This document shows, in pieces, positions 29,203-38,591 of a stretch of DNA of 64,000 nt (positions within the stretch are counted from its first letter, which is position 1; each line of letters starts with the position of its first letter). The stretch spans positions 1 through 64,000 of the forward strand of contig CAWKLL010000022.1 in assembly GCA_963850255.1 (NCBI GenBank), written 5' to 3'. The notes below the pieces were generated by a model. It saw only the letters and a list, made by a program, of their open reading frames with translations, searched no databases and was not told where the DNA came from. This DNA is from J054 sp963850255. GTDB taxonomy: Bacteria > Pseudomonadota > Gammaproteobacteria > Steroidobacterales > GCA-2729495. Position numbers and translations under genes: made by a program.

Positions 29203-30243
29203 CTAATTCACCAGTACTGCGCAGAGATCCCAATAGTCGTCTGCTAATACGTTGGTGGCAACAACGTCTGTGCCTACAATCCGGCCACGCTCATCCAGTG
29301 TACGCGGAATCAAAATGCAGCAACCCGATTCGGGTACCGCATCAGTCTCCATACGATAACTGGCAGCGCTCGCCAGACACAGCCCGCGACTTCGCACAGA
29401 GCGCCGCAGATCGGCGCGCGCCTCGGTCATCTGCACCAGCTCGGCGAGTCTCTTGCTTAAACGCAGGCAATCGTTGCGCGTGCCAAACGACTTTTCCGCC
29501 GCCTTCCGAGATACTGCTTCGCGGGCCAGCTCAGCCAGATCACGATCGCAAAACTGCAAATACAACTCCTGCGCCAGCCCAATAATCGCCAGATTAATTT
29601 GCCGCTTGCTGACCAGCGAGAGATCCGTGGCGTCGGGTCGATTCTGTGCGGCAATTTCATCGCGCCGGCTTTGCAGCAAAACCAGCTGCTCTCCAGCCGC
29701 ATCGCGAGTGGCCTGCAATGCCGTGTGGGCAATCTCCTGATCTGCGCGACCAATCAGGTCGCGCCATAATCGCTTAGCCAGGCCGCCATCAAGCTGTGCC
29801 TGGTTCTGTTCACATTCCGCCAGCCGCTGCTGTACCGTCGCCAGCTGATTATCGATGCTCGCCAAGGCTTCTGCCCGGCGCGCCTCGAAGGCGCGCGTCG
29901 CACTGCGTAATTCGGCCTCACGAGCCTGTTCGCCCAGATCTCGGGCCATGCGTTCAAGTTGCCGGCGACAATAGGCCCACATACTCCGAAGCTGATAGTG
30001 GAGCGCCACATTGGCAGCTTGCAGGGGATCGCTCAGCAAGCCTTCCAGCTGATCGTAACGTTGCTGCAGGCGAAGGATCTGGCCCTCCTGCTGTTCCAGG
30101 CGTTTTTTCAGCCGGTCTCTTTCCGCCCGCATCCGGTTGAACTCGCGCTTGAGTTCAGCCCGATTCGAAAACAGGTCCAGCAGACGCTCCTCAGCGACTT
30201 CTTCCTGACGAGCAACAACGGGTTGAGAAGCAACACTTTCCAT
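29203..30243 (-). CDS. Coiled-coil protein of unknown function
   Basis: This protein of about 346 residues is mostly helical. A long coiled coil covers about residues 15-75 (ERDRLKKRLEQQEGQILRLQ), further helices run to about 270, and a compact C-terminal part of 75 residues is Cys-containing (GLCLASAA, SGCCILIP). There is no signal peptide or TM helix. The ATG at 30243 (MESVASQ) is preferred over a TTG at 30255. It is convergent with prc. No family is recognised. Confidence 0.55.
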   Translation of the reverse strand: MESVASQPVVARQEEVAEERLLDLFSNRAELKREFNRMRAERDRLKKRLEQQEGQILRLQQRYDQLEGLLSDPLQAANVALHYQLRSMWAYCRRQLERMARDLGEQAREAELRSATRAFEARRAEALASIDNQLATVQQRLAECEQNQAQLDGGLAKRLWRDLIGRADQEIAHTALQATRDAAGEQLVLLQSRRDEIAAQNRPDATDLSLVSKRQINLAIIGLAQELYLQFCDRDLAELAREAVSRKAAEKSFGTRNDCLRLSKRLAELVQMTEARADLRRSVRSRGLCLASAASYRMETDAVPESGCCILIPRTLDERGRIVGTDVVATNVLADDYWDLCAVLVN

Positions 30244-30344
30244 TTCAGGCGCCAATACGGCTTTCAGAGCCGTAGCTGGCTGTCAGTCTAGGCAAAGCCG
30301 AACCGGCAAACCTTGACCCGGTCGGCACTTTGCCAGGCCTGGGG

Positions 30345-30836
30345 TCAGAGGCTTATAACGGCGTCGGCGCTGACTTCCCTGTCGACGGGACGGAATCGAT
30401 GGCCAGCATCGAGAAGAAAATCCAGCCATTTACTCAGCATCATATTGCGCGACCAGCGACGATCCAGCTCCCGGCCATAGTGGCGGCGCAACTGCAATAA
30501 CGCATTATGCTGGTGGCTCGCGGCCCAGCCGGTGACTTCAACCAGGCGTGCATCCAGGTAAATGCGCATACCCAGATCGGGGTCCGCAACGAGGCCCGTA
30601 CTGGTCTCGAATAAATAAGTAAGACGCAGCACTCGCGTATACTTCGTCACCTCGCTTACAGTCAGATAGAGAGGGAAATCGCCCTGTGGGGTGGACACTG
30701 AGTCCACGCTTAGATCTTGAGGATCTCCGCTTAACTGAGCGAACTTTATAAAGTTCGCTTCGTAAAGCGCCATTAAGCCGCCAAAGCTTCCTGGGCTGGC
30801 GTCACACTCGGGTACGATGTAGCTGTCTGCGAGCAT
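30345..30836 (-). CDS. DUF1249 protein (YqiB-like)
   Basis: This protein of about 163 residues matches the DUF1249 family: an early LMALYEANFIKFAQL segment, a central SEVTKYTRVLRLTYLFE, then MRIYLDARLVEVTGW and a C-terminal KWLDFLLDAGH. E. coli YqiB is of similar length and layout. The molecular function is unknown. The ATG at 30836 is used; the longer open frame upstream overlaps the phosphoglucomutase gene on the other strand. It is divergent from that gene. Confidence 0.75.
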   Translation of the reverse strand: MLADSYIVPECDASPGSFGGLMALYEANFIKFAQLSGDPQDLSVDSVSTPQGDFPLYLTVSEVTKYTRVLRLTYLFETSTGLVADPDLGMRIYLDARLVEVTGWAASHQHNALLQLRRHYGRELDRRWSRNMMLSKWLDFLLDAGHRFRPVDREVSADAVISL

Positions 30837-30933
30837 GCTTCGAATATAGCACAGCGTTTTAAGCTCACTGCAAGCGTAATTCGTCACAAAAACCGACGTT
30901 ACTAGTAGCCGATTACAGCCGAATATTTTTACG

Positions 30934-32568
30934 ATGCTAAATATCAGCAAACAACAGTGCCGACCCTATCAGGACCAGAAACCCGGCACAGCCGGCCTGC
31001 GCAAAACGGTTAAAACGTTCCGCCAACCGCATTATCTGGAAACCTATTTGCAGGCAATCTTCCAGACTGTGGATTTTCCCGCGAATGCGACCCTGGTTGT
31101 CGGCGGCGACGGACGTTACCTGAATCGGGAGGCGATTCAGATAATCGCCAGGCTGGCGGCCGCCAATGGCGTCTGCAGGCTGATTACCGGGCAGGATGGG
31201 CTGCTTTCGACGCCAGCGGCATCACTGCTAATTCGCGCGCGTAAGGCCGCCGGCGGGCTGCTGCTCACTGCCAGCCACAATCCGGGCGGACCGGACGGCG
31301 ACTTCGGCATTAAATTCAATATGCCCAGCGGTGGTCAGGCGCCGGAAGCGCTTAGCGAGGCTATTTTCCAGGCCAGTCGCGGTATCACTGAATATCTAAT
31401 TGCCGATTTACCCGAACTGGATCTGTCGCAAGCGGGCATCAAGAAGTTACCGGGCTTCGAAGTTGAAGTCGTCGACAGCCCGGCAGACTACGCCGCGGCT
31501 ATGGAACAATTGTTCGACTTTGAGCGCATGCGTAACTGGCTCAGGCACGGCGGCAGCATTTGTTTCGATGCCTTGCATGCAGTAACAGGGCCCTATGCCC
31601 GGGAAATACTTTGTCGAAGATTGGGCGCACCCGAGTCCTCACTGCTGCACGCTGAACCGAAAGAGGACTTTGGCGGCTTTCACCCCGACCCCAATCCGGT
31701 CGATGCCCGACACCTGATCGAGCTGGCCAACAGTGAGTCATCACCCAGCCTGATAGCAGCCTCAGACGGCGACGGCGATCGCAACATGATTTGCGGACCC
31801 GGCCTGATGGTTTCGCCTTGCGACAGCATTGCGGTGATGCTGGATCACGCCCGTCGCCTGCCTGGCTATCGTGATGGCGTCCCTGGCGTGGCGCGCTCGA
31901 TGCCCACCAGCCGCGCCCTGGATCTTGTTGCCGAATCCCAGGGCATTCCCTGCTACGAAACGCCGACGGGCTGGCGATTCTTCTGCAATCTGTTGGAAGC
32001 TGGTCGGATCGGCTTATGTGGCGAGGAAAGCTTTGGCACCGGATCCTCCCACGTGCGCGAAAAAGACGGACTCTGGGCCGTATTGTTCTGGATGAACCTG
32101 CTGGCGGTACTCGAATCCCCGGTGGCAGACATTCTGCGCGCTCACTGGGCTCGCTATGGCCGTCACTACTATCAACGTCGGGATTACTTTATTGCCGACG
32201 GCGAACAGGCCAACCAGCTGGTCCATGAGCTGCGCGCGACGCTGCCCTCACTGCCTGGCAGATCGGGCCAGGGCGCAAAGCTGCTTAGTGCGGATGACTT
32301 TCACTATCGCGATCCGATCGACCACAGTGAATCACAGCACCAGGGCGTACGCCTTGAATTCGATGACGACTCGCGCGCGGTTTTCAGGCTATCCGGAACC
32401 GGCACCAGCGGAGCGACGCTGCGTCTTTATCTTGAACAATATTGCGGGCCGGATGGCAACCACGATCTCGATCTGGGGGCGACCCTGGCTGCGATCGCGG
32501 GGCGCGCAGAAAAAATCGCGCGTATCGAGGAGATCACCGGAATGACTGCACCGACGGCAGCCATTTAG
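30934..32568 (+). CDS. pgm: Alpha-D-glucose phosphate-specific phosphoglucomutase
   Basis: This 544-residue enzyme interconverts glucose 1-phosphate and glucose 6-phosphate through a phosphoserine. The active-site loop is LTASHNPGGPDGDFGIK with the catalytic Ser near residue 113. The metal-binding loop is ASDGDGDRNM (near 283), the sugar-binding loop is CGEESFGTGSSHVREKDG (near 367), and the phosphate-binding loop is RLSGTGTSGATLRLY near the C-terminus. These are the four loops of the Pgm1-like (eukaryotic-type) branch. The enzyme is cytoplasmic and links glucan-derived glucose to glycogen or nucleotide-sugar synthesis. Start is the ATG at 30934. Confidence 0.93.
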   Translation: MLNISKQQCRPYQDQKPGTAGLRKTVKTFRQPHYLETYLQAIFQTVDFPANATLVVGGDGRYLNREAIQIIARLAAANGVCRLITGQDGLLSTPAASLLIRARKAAGGLLLTASHNPGGPDGDFGIKFNMPSGGQAPEALSEAIFQASRGITEYLIADLPELDLSQAGIKKLPGFEVEVVDSPADYAAAMEQLFDFERMRNWLRHGGSICFDALHAVTGPYAREILCRRLGAPESSLLHAEPKEDFGGFHPDPNPVDARHLIELANSESSPSLIAASDGDGDRNMICGPGLMVSPCDSIAVMLDHARRLPGYRDGVPGVARSMPTSRALDLVAESQGIPCYETPTGWRFFCNLLEAGRIGLCGEESFGTGSSHVREKDGLWAVLFWMNLLAVLESPVADILRAHWARYGRHYYQRRDYFIADGEQANQLVHELRATLPSLPGRSGQGAKLLSADDFHYRDPIDHSESQHQGVRLEFDDDSRAVFRLSGTGTSGATLRLYLEQYCGPDGNHDLDLGATLAAIAGRAEKIARIEEITGMTAPTAAI

Positions 32569-32574
32569 CAATCT

Positions 32575-33399
32575 CTAAGGACGCACGCGACGCTCGATGC
32601 CGGTGCTGCTGAGGATAGTACTGGCGATCTCCTCGATAGAGCTCTGTGTAGTGTCAATGAAAGGAATGCTGAAACGCCGGTATAACGATTCTGCCTCGCG
32701 AATTTCGTAACGTACCTGCTGGATACTGGAATAACTGCCCACCGGTCGCCGTTCCTTGCGAATTTTCTGCAACCGCTCCGGACTAATTGACAGACCGAAA
32801 AGACGCTCACGATACGGCTCCAGTATGTCCGGCAGTCGCCCGCTTTCCAGCTCTTCTTCAGAGAGCGGATAGTTAGCGGCGAAAATACCGTAACTCAGGG
32901 CCAGATACAGACAGGTAGGCGTTTTGCCGGAGCGCGAGACGCCAATCAGGATAATATCGGCGAGCGCATAGTCGCTGGTACGACCGCCGTCATCATAGTT
33001 CAGCGCATAGTTGGTGGCTTCAATGCGCTGGTCATAGGCGCCCTCGTCTGACATGCCATGCGCTCGACCAACGGTATACGAGGAGACCGCCTGCAATTCT
33101 TGCTCCAGGGGACCCAGAAAGGTCGCAAAGAAGTCGAGAAACAGGCCCTCGACCTGCTGAAAGGGTGCCCGCAATTGGTCATGGATCAGGGTGCCGAAAA
33201 CGATCGGGCGCTGACCCTGCTCGCGTCCCGCTGCATTGATTTGCCGAACTACAGAGTTTGCCTTGTCAACGGTATCGACAAATGGCAGAGTGATTTGCTG
33301 AAACTCTCGTTCGTCGAATTGCGTGAGCAAGCTTTTGCCCATAGTTTCGGCGGTCACGCCAGTCTGGTCGGACACGAAAAAGATAGTTCGACTAGCCAT
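32575..33399 (-). CDS. ppsR: PEP synthase regulatory protein (bifunctional kinase/pyrophosphorylase)
   Basis: This 274-residue DUF299 protein switches PEP synthase off and on. It phosphorylates a Thr of PpsA using ADP and removes the phosphate by phosphorolysis. The start motif FFVSDQTGVTAETMGKSLLTQF is diagnostic, and the nucleotide-binding P-loop appears as GVSRSGKTP near residue 153. It is divergent from ppsA with a 73-base gap, the standard arrangement in gammaproteobacteria. Confidence 0.93.
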   Translation of the reverse strand: MASRTIFFVSDQTGVTAETMGKSLLTQFDEREFQQITLPFVDTVDKANSVVRQINAAGREQGQRPIVFGTLIHDQLRAPFQQVEGLFLDFFATFLGPLEQELQAVSSYTVGRAHGMSDEGAYDQRIEATNYALNYDDGGRTSDYALADIILIGVSRSGKTPTCLYLALSYGIFAANYPLSEEELESGRLPDILEPYRERLFGLSISPERLQKIRKERRPVGSYSSIQQVRYEIREAESLYRRFSIPFIDTTQSSIEEIASTILSSTGIERRVRP

Positions 33400-33472
33400 C
33401 TACTTCCAATCAGTACGTTGTAACATCGGGTAGATTGTCCACGTCTGCCCGCTCGGCACAAGGGAATTTAAA

Positions 33473-35839
33473 TTGACCGCGTACGTTCGCCCCCTGCATG
33501 AGCTTGGCCTGAATGATCTGGATAGCGTCGGCGGGAAAAATGCTTCCCTGGGCGAAATGATTAGCAATCTGACCGATCTGGGGGTCCGGGTTCCGGGCGG
33601 TTTCGCTACGACAGCGGACGCATACCGGATTTTCCTCGCCCACGATGGCCTGGATCAGCGTATTCGCGAGGCACTGGCCGAGCTCGACGTGGATGACGTC
33701 GATGCGCTGGGAGCCACAGGCAAGAAAATTCGCGGCTGGATCCTGTCAGCCCCGCTGCCGGCGGAATTACTCACGCAGATAGAATCAGCCTGGTCAGAAA
33801 TGAGCGCAGGCCACGGTGCCGACATGGCCGTCGCAGTGCGCTCGTCAGCCACGGCCGAGGATCTGCCCGACGCATCTTTCGCCGGCCAGCAGGAAACCTT
33901 CCTGAATGTGCGTGGCTTTGATGCCCTGGTCGCGAAACTACATGCCGTGTATGCGTCTCTGTATACCGACCGAGCTATTTCCTACAGGACCCACCAGGGC
34001 TTCGCCCACGAAAAGGTCGCGTTATCCGTCGGCGTTCAGTTAATGGTGCGTTCCGATCTGGCCTCCAGTGGGGTTCTGTTCACATTGGATACCGAATCGG
34101 GATTTCCGGACGTGGTATTCATTACCGCGTCTTATGGACTTGGCGAAACCATTGTGCAGGGCGCCGTCAATCCCGACGAGTTCTACGTTTACAAGCCCGC
34201 CTTGCGCGCCGGCAAATCGGCAATTCTGCGCCGTAATCTGGGCGACAAGGCGATCAAGATGATCTATGCGGACCAGCCGGAGGCCGCCAGCGTGGCAACC
34301 GTTGACGTGGAACCGCAGGACTGCGCCCGTTTCAGTATCAGCGATGAAGACGTCGAAGCGCTGGCACGCTACGCGCTCATTGTCGAACAACACTACGGGC
34401 GGCCGATGGATATTGAGTGGGGCAAGGATGGTCAGGACGGCCAGATCTATCTGCTCCAGGCCAGGCCCGAAACGGTGCAAAGTCGTCGTCAGGGCAGTAT
34501 CGAACGCTTCACCTTAAACGGCAGCTCCGAGGTGTTGATTACCGGCCGCAGTATTGGCCATCGAATCGGCGCCGGGCAGACACGACTGGTCCGATCCCCT
34601 GCGGAAATGAATCGTGTACAGGCAGGTGACGTACTGGTCGCGGACATGACGGATCCGGACTGGGAGCCGGTCATGAAGCGCGCGGCAGCAATTGTGACCA
34701 ATCGCGGCGGACGTACCTGTCATGCCGCAATTATTGCCCGCGAACTGGGTATTCCGGCGGTCGTGGGTTGCGGCGATGCCACGGAAAGGCTGGTAGACGG
34801 CGCAGAAGTTACGGTTTCCTGCGCCGAAGGGGATGAAGGTCGCGTGTATGCCGGACGGCTGGATTTTGACGAACAGCATATTGAGCTGGAGAAGTTGCCG
34901 GAAATACCCATAAAAATAATGATGAATGTCGGTAACCCTGATCGAGCCTTTGACTTTTCGGCCATTCCTAATCATGGCATTGGTCTGGCGAGGCTGGAAT
35001 TTATTGTCAATCGTATGATCGGCGTGCACCCCAAGGCGTTATTGGATTTCGACGATCTGCGCGCGGATTTACGCGAGGAAATTGCCATTCACACGGCCGG
35101 CTACCCGGATCCGGTGGAGTTCTTCGTCGCCAAGCTCAGCGAAGGGATAGCCACTATTGCAGCGGCTTTCGCACCCAAACCAGTGATCCTGCGCCTGTCC
35201 GACTTCAAGTCCAACGAATACGCCAACCTGCTGGGCGGCCGACAATACGAACCCGAGGAAGAAAACCCGATGCTGGGTTTCCGCGGTGCGTCACGTTACC
35301 TGTCCGCGAGCTTCAAGCCTTGCTTTGAGCTTGAATGCCGAGCCGTTAAACGCGTCCGCGAGGATATGGGTCTGGATAATATCGAGGTTATGGTGCCGTT
35401 TGTGCGCACCGTTGCCGAAGCGCGCGGCGTGGTAGAACTGCTGGCAGAAAACGGCCTAAAGCGAGGCGAGAATGGACTGCGCCTGATCATGATGTGCGAA
35501 CTGCCCACCAACGCGCTGCTGGCCGACGACTATCTGGAATATTTCGATGGCATGTCCATCGGCTCCAACGACATGACGCAACTGACCCTGGGCCTGGATC
35601 GTGATTCGGGCCTGGTTGCAGAGACTTTCGACGAGCGCGACCCCGCCGTGCTGGCCCTGCTAAAGATGGCCATTGATGCCTGCAGGCGACAGAACAAATA
35701 CATTGGTATTTGCGGCCAGGGACCATCGGATCATCCAGACCTGGCACGCTGGCTCCTGGAACAGGGCATTGACAGCGTTTCGCTGAATCCCGACAGCGTA
35801 TTGGAAACCTGGTTATTTCTGGCTGGCGAAACGGTATGA
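33473..35839 (+). CDS. ppsA: Phosphoenolpyruvate synthase
   Basis: This 788-residue enzyme makes PEP, AMP and phosphate from pyruvate, ATP and water for gluconeogenesis. It has the N-terminal ATP-grasp domain (GGKNASLGEMI; VAVRSSATAEDLPDASFAGQQ), the swivelling phosphohistidine domain with GGRTCHAAIIARELGIP (catalytic His near residue 421; an adjacent Thr is the target of PpsR), and the C-terminal PEP-binding barrel (ENPMLGFRGASRY; GSNDMTQLTLGLDRD; CGQGPSDHP). The start is a TTG at 33473, preceded by AGGG; no in-frame ATG lies near it. It is regulated by the divergent ppsR product. Confidence 0.95.
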   Translation: MTAYVRPLHELGLNDLDSVGGKNASLGEMISNLTDLGVRVPGGFATTADAYRIFLAHDGLDQRIREALAELDVDDVDALGATGKKIRGWILSAPLPAELLTQIESAWSEMSAGHGADMAVAVRSSATAEDLPDASFAGQQETFLNVRGFDALVAKLHAVYASLYTDRAISYRTHQGFAHEKVALSVGVQLMVRSDLASSGVLFTLDTESGFPDVVFITASYGLGETIVQGAVNPDEFYVYKPALRAGKSAILRRNLGDKAIKMIYADQPEAASVATVDVEPQDCARFSISDEDVEALARYALIVEQHYGRPMDIEWGKDGQDGQIYLLQARPETVQSRRQGSIERFTLNGSSEVLITGRSIGHRIGAGQTRLVRSPAEMNRVQAGDVLVADMTDPDWEPVMKRAAAIVTNRGGRTCHAAIIARELGIPAVVGCGDATERLVDGAEVTVSCAEGDEGRVYAGRLDFDEQHIELEKLPEIPIKIMMNVGNPDRAFDFSAIPNHGIGLARLEFIVNRMIGVHPKALLDFDDLRADLREEIAIHTAGYPDPVEFFVAKLSEGIATIAAAFAPKPVILRLSDFKSNEYANLLGGRQYEPEEENPMLGFRGASRYLSASFKPCFELECRAVKRVREDMGLDNIEVMVPFVRTVAEARGVVELLAENGLKRGENGLRLIMMCELPTNALLADDYLEYFDGMSIGSNDMTQLTLGLDRDSGLVAETFDERDPAVLALLKMAIDACRRQNKYIGICGQGPSDHPDLARWLLEQGIDSVSLNPDSVLETWLFLAGETV

Positions 35840-35849
35840 AAACTGTCGC

Positions 35850-36551
35850 CTAGAAATCACTCCAGCTGGATTTTTTCTTCCAGCGAATACGCGGCACGAT
35901 AAGCCCCAGGGCCATACCCAGAAACAGCACCGCCGCGCCAACAATAAACCACTCACGATTGGACCTGCTGGCCAGCCGCTCGTTCTCACTGCGTATTTCC
36001 TGCAACAGTTGCTCGGTTTCCGCAAGACGCTCGCTGAGCTGGCGATTCTGGTCATCCACCTGGATGACGTTGGCGGACAACTGACGAAGCTCGTTGAGTT
36101 CCTTCTGCAGGCTACCCCCGGAGCGATCCAGATCGCTGATCTGTCGCTTGAGCTGCTTGTTTTCAGCCTGCAGTTGCTCTCTCTCTTCAGCCAGCTTGCG
36201 AGTCTGACCTGATCCCTGCTCCAGCTGCTTCTGCAGGCTTGGCAGGGTTACCCTGGCCGGCGGCTCGCGCAGCAAATAGCGACTCAGCACCCAGCCTTCA
36301 GTTCCGCTGCGGGTCCGCACCCGGGCATAACCCGACTCACTGTCCAGCTCCAGCAGCTCTAACTTGGTGCCGCTGGAAAGCATGCGCACAATATTCTGGC
36401 GCGTGCTTTTGCCGGTACGCATGGTGATTTCAAATTCGTCAGTGATCCAGCGGCTGTTCTCCTGCGCGCCAGCAGCGCAGGCCCAAAAACTCAGCAGCAA
36501 GATGAACAGGCGCGCACTCGAACCAAGACGCATCCACTTTGGCATGAACAT
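35850..36551 (-). CDS. SH3-domain membrane protein (TIGR04211-type)
   Basis: This protein of about 233 residues has a signal peptide (LFILLLSFWACAAGAQE), a bacterial SH3 domain at about residues 25-90 (EFEITMRTGKST..GYARVRTRSGTEGWVLSRYL), a coiled coil at about 100-190, and a C-terminal TM helix (FIVGAAVLFLGMALGLIVP) ending in a basic tail. This is the layout of the gammaproteobacterial SH3 family related to YgiM. The SH3 domain would sit in the periplasm and bind the cell wall. The ATG at 36551 or 36545 is likely; the frame is open further upstream without a good start. Confidence 0.78.
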   Translation of the reverse strand: MFMPKWMRLGSSARLFILLLSFWACAAGAQENSRWITDEFEITMRTGKSTRQNIVRMLSSGTKLELLELDSESGYARVRTRSGTEGWVLSRYLLREPPARVTLPSLQKQLEQGSGQTRKLAEEREQLQAENKQLKRQISDLDRSGGSLQKELNELRQLSANVIQVDDQNRQLSERLAETEQLLQEIRSENERLASRSNREWFIVGAAVLFLGMALGLIVPRIRWKKKSSWSDF

Positions 36552-36675
36552 CCAGTAACCCTGTAAAAACAAACGAGTATCCCTAAACCCGATGCTAGAC
36601 TCTATCATAAGTAATGCCTTTTGCTCGCCGTCAGGCCGGGCAGGCACAGCCGAAAATCCTTGCAGGAGAGAGTCA

Positions 36676-37050
36676 ATGACATTTGCTTACTGGTGCGTAC
36701 TAATCGCGGCATTCTTGCCACTGGTCTGGGTCGGTGCCGCCAAATCCGGCGCCCAGGGCTACGATAACGATCGGCCCCGGCCCTTTCTTGCCGGCCTGGA
36801 GGGCTGGCCGCAGCGCGCCAACTGGGCCCAGGCCAATGCGCTGGAAGCCTTTCCGCCCTTCGCCGCTGGCGTCATCATTGCGCACCTGACGGGCGCACAG
36901 CAAAACACCATCGATATCCTGGCAGGTATCTTTATCCTCGCCCGCTCGTTGCACGGCGTTGCCTATATTGTCGACAAAGGCGCCATTCGCTCACTGATCT
37001 GGCTGGTGGGCTTCGGCTGTACCGTTGGCCTGTTCCTGATCGCCCCGTAA
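36676..37050 (+). CDS. MAPEG-family membrane protein
   Basis: This 124-residue protein has four TM helices and the MAPEG-like pattern: RANWAQANALEAFPPFAAGVI between helices 1 and 2, and ARSLHGVAYIVDKGAIRSLIW towards the end. Related eukaryotic proteins are microsomal glutathione transferases; bacterial members of this short type are mostly uncharacterised. The ATG at 36676 is preceded by a strong GGAGAGAG ribosome binding site. Confidence 0.8.
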   Translation: MTFAYWCVLIAAFLPLVWVGAAKSGAQGYDNDRPRPFLAGLEGWPQRANWAQANALEAFPPFAAGVIIAHLTGAQQNTIDILAGIFILARSLHGVAYIVDKGAIRSLIWLVGFGCTVGLFLIAP

Positions 37051-37062
37051 AGGGCTGACAGC

Positions 37063-37617
37063 CTATTGCGCCGGGATCAGGAAAAGATGGTCGCGATAGT
37101 GGCGCAGTTCATCGATGGAATCGCGAATGTCTGCCAGCGCCAGGTGCTCCGATCGTTTCGAGAAGGCACTGACCGTGTTGGGCACCCACATGCCGGCCAA
37201 AATTTTCAGGCTGCTGACATCAAGATTGCGATAGTGAAAAAAGGCTTCCAACTCGGGCATCTCACGCGCCATGAAGCGCCGATCCTGGCAAATACTGTTA
37301 CCGCACATGGGTGACTGCCCCGGCTTGAGGTGCTCGCGTAAAAACGCCAGCGTCGCCTGCTCAGCCTCGGCGCAGCTAATCTTGCTTAGGCGTACCCGAT
37401 CGGTCAGTCCGGAGCGGCTATGCTGACGCGTATTCCACTCGTCCATCCGGCCCAGGTCAGTATCGGGGCGATGTATTGCCAGGGCGGGACCTTCGGCGAT
37501 GATCTCAAGATCAAAATCCGTGACTACCGTGGCAATCTCGATGATGTGATCTGCGACGCAATCAAGCCCGGTCATTTCCAGGTCAATCCAGATCAGGCGA
37601 CCGGCCGGGTCTGTCAT
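37063..37617 (-). CDS. orn: Oligoribonuclease
   Basis: This 184-residue 3'-to-5' exonuclease degrades 2-5 nt RNA (including pGpG from c-di-GMP turnover) to mononucleotides. The DEDDh residues are visible in IWIDLEMTGLD, NSICQDRRF and HLALADIRDSI. The ATG at 37617 (MTDPAGRL) is used. It is divergent from rsgA, as in many gammaproteobacteria. Confidence 0.95.
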   Translation of the reverse strand: MTDPAGRLIWIDLEMTGLDCVADHIIEIATVVTDFDLEIIAEGPALAIHRPDTDLGRMDEWNTRQHSRSGLTDRVRLSKISCAEAEQATLAFLREHLKPGQSPMCGNSICQDRRFMAREMPELEAFFHYRNLDVSSLKILAGMWVPNTVSAFSKRSEHLALADIRDSIDELRHYRDHLFLIPAQ

Positions 37618-37691
37618 AGTGTCGGTTCCGTGCAAGTAATAAATATCGATTCTAGCAAAGCCCTTGGCCGCGCACCGGATACATTCGCTCC

Positions 37692-38588
37692 GTGAACGCC
37701 GACCGTGAGCTTCAGACTGGCGTTGTCGTGGCTGCGCACGGACGTCGTGGTCAGCTGCGTGTGTCCGGCCAGCCTGCCAGGCGCTACCTGGTCCGTGGGC
37801 GTCAGCTGCGGGTGGTCTGTGGCGACCGCGTCAACTTGCAGGCCGAGGGTAGTGGCGAGGTAATCGTCACCGGTATTCAGGAACGCGACAACCAGCTTGC
37901 ACGTGCCACACAAGATGGCCGTGGCGCCGAGGTACTGGCCGCCAATTTAAGCCTGATAGCAGTGGTCTGCGCACCGGTGCCGACGCCGGACTGGTTTGTG
38001 GTTGACCGTTTCATATGCGCCGCAGAATCCATCGGCGCGGCAGCCATATTAATCGTCAACAAATCCGATCTCGGCACGGTAGATGCCGAGATCCTCGACG
38101 AGTATCGCCAACTGGGTTACCCCTTGCTGGCGACAAACGCCATGCAGGCATCAAGCACAGCCAAGCTTGCAGCGGTATTTGCCGGCCATACCGGGATCCT
38201 GGTGGGGCAATCAGGGGTCGGCAAGACCTCGCTCATAAATGCCCTGGTTCCGCAGGCAGACGCCCTCACCGGTCGCTTGATACTCAGTAGCGGCGAGGGT
38301 CGACACACCACCAGCGCGTCACTGATGTACAGCCTGCCCAATGGGGGGCAGCTCATCGATACGCCCGGGGTGCGTGACTTTGTACCGGATATAGATTCTG
38401 CGGCTGCGCTGGCGGCAGGCTTTCGCGAGATACAGTCAGCAGGCGACAATTGCCGGTTCAACAACTGTCGACACCTACGCGAACCAGGCTGCGCCGTCAA
38501 AAACGGCGTCGAAACGGGTGAAATTTCAGCGCGCCGCTATGAAAGTTACAAGCGCCTGCTGCACAGCCTGGCGGAGAAAAAACTCTGA
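37692..38588 (+). CDS. rsgA: Small ribosomal subunit biogenesis GTPase RsgA
   Basis: This 298-residue protein is a circularly permuted GTPase that checks late 30S subunit maturation. The G motifs occur in the permuted order: NKSD (G4), then GQSGVGKTSL (G1), then DTPGVRDF (G3). An N-terminal OB-fold precedes them, and a C-terminal zinc-binding segment follows with CRFNNCRHLREPGC. The start is the GTG at 37692, 75 bases from the divergent orn start. Confidence 0.94.
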   Translation: MNADRELQTGVVVAAHGRRGQLRVSGQPARRYLVRGRQLRVVCGDRVNLQAEGSGEVIVTGIQERDNQLARATQDGRGAEVLAANLSLIAVVCAPVPTPDWFVVDRFICAAESIGAAAILIVNKSDLGTVDAEILDEYRQLGYPLLATNAMQASSTAKLAAVFAGHTGILVGQSGVGKTSLINALVPQADALTGRLILSSGEGRHTTSASLMYSLPNGGQLIDTPGVRDFVPDIDSAAALAAGFREIQSAGDNCRFNNCRHLREPGCAVKNGVETGEISARRYESYKRLLHSLAEKKL

Positions 38589-38591
38589 CCG

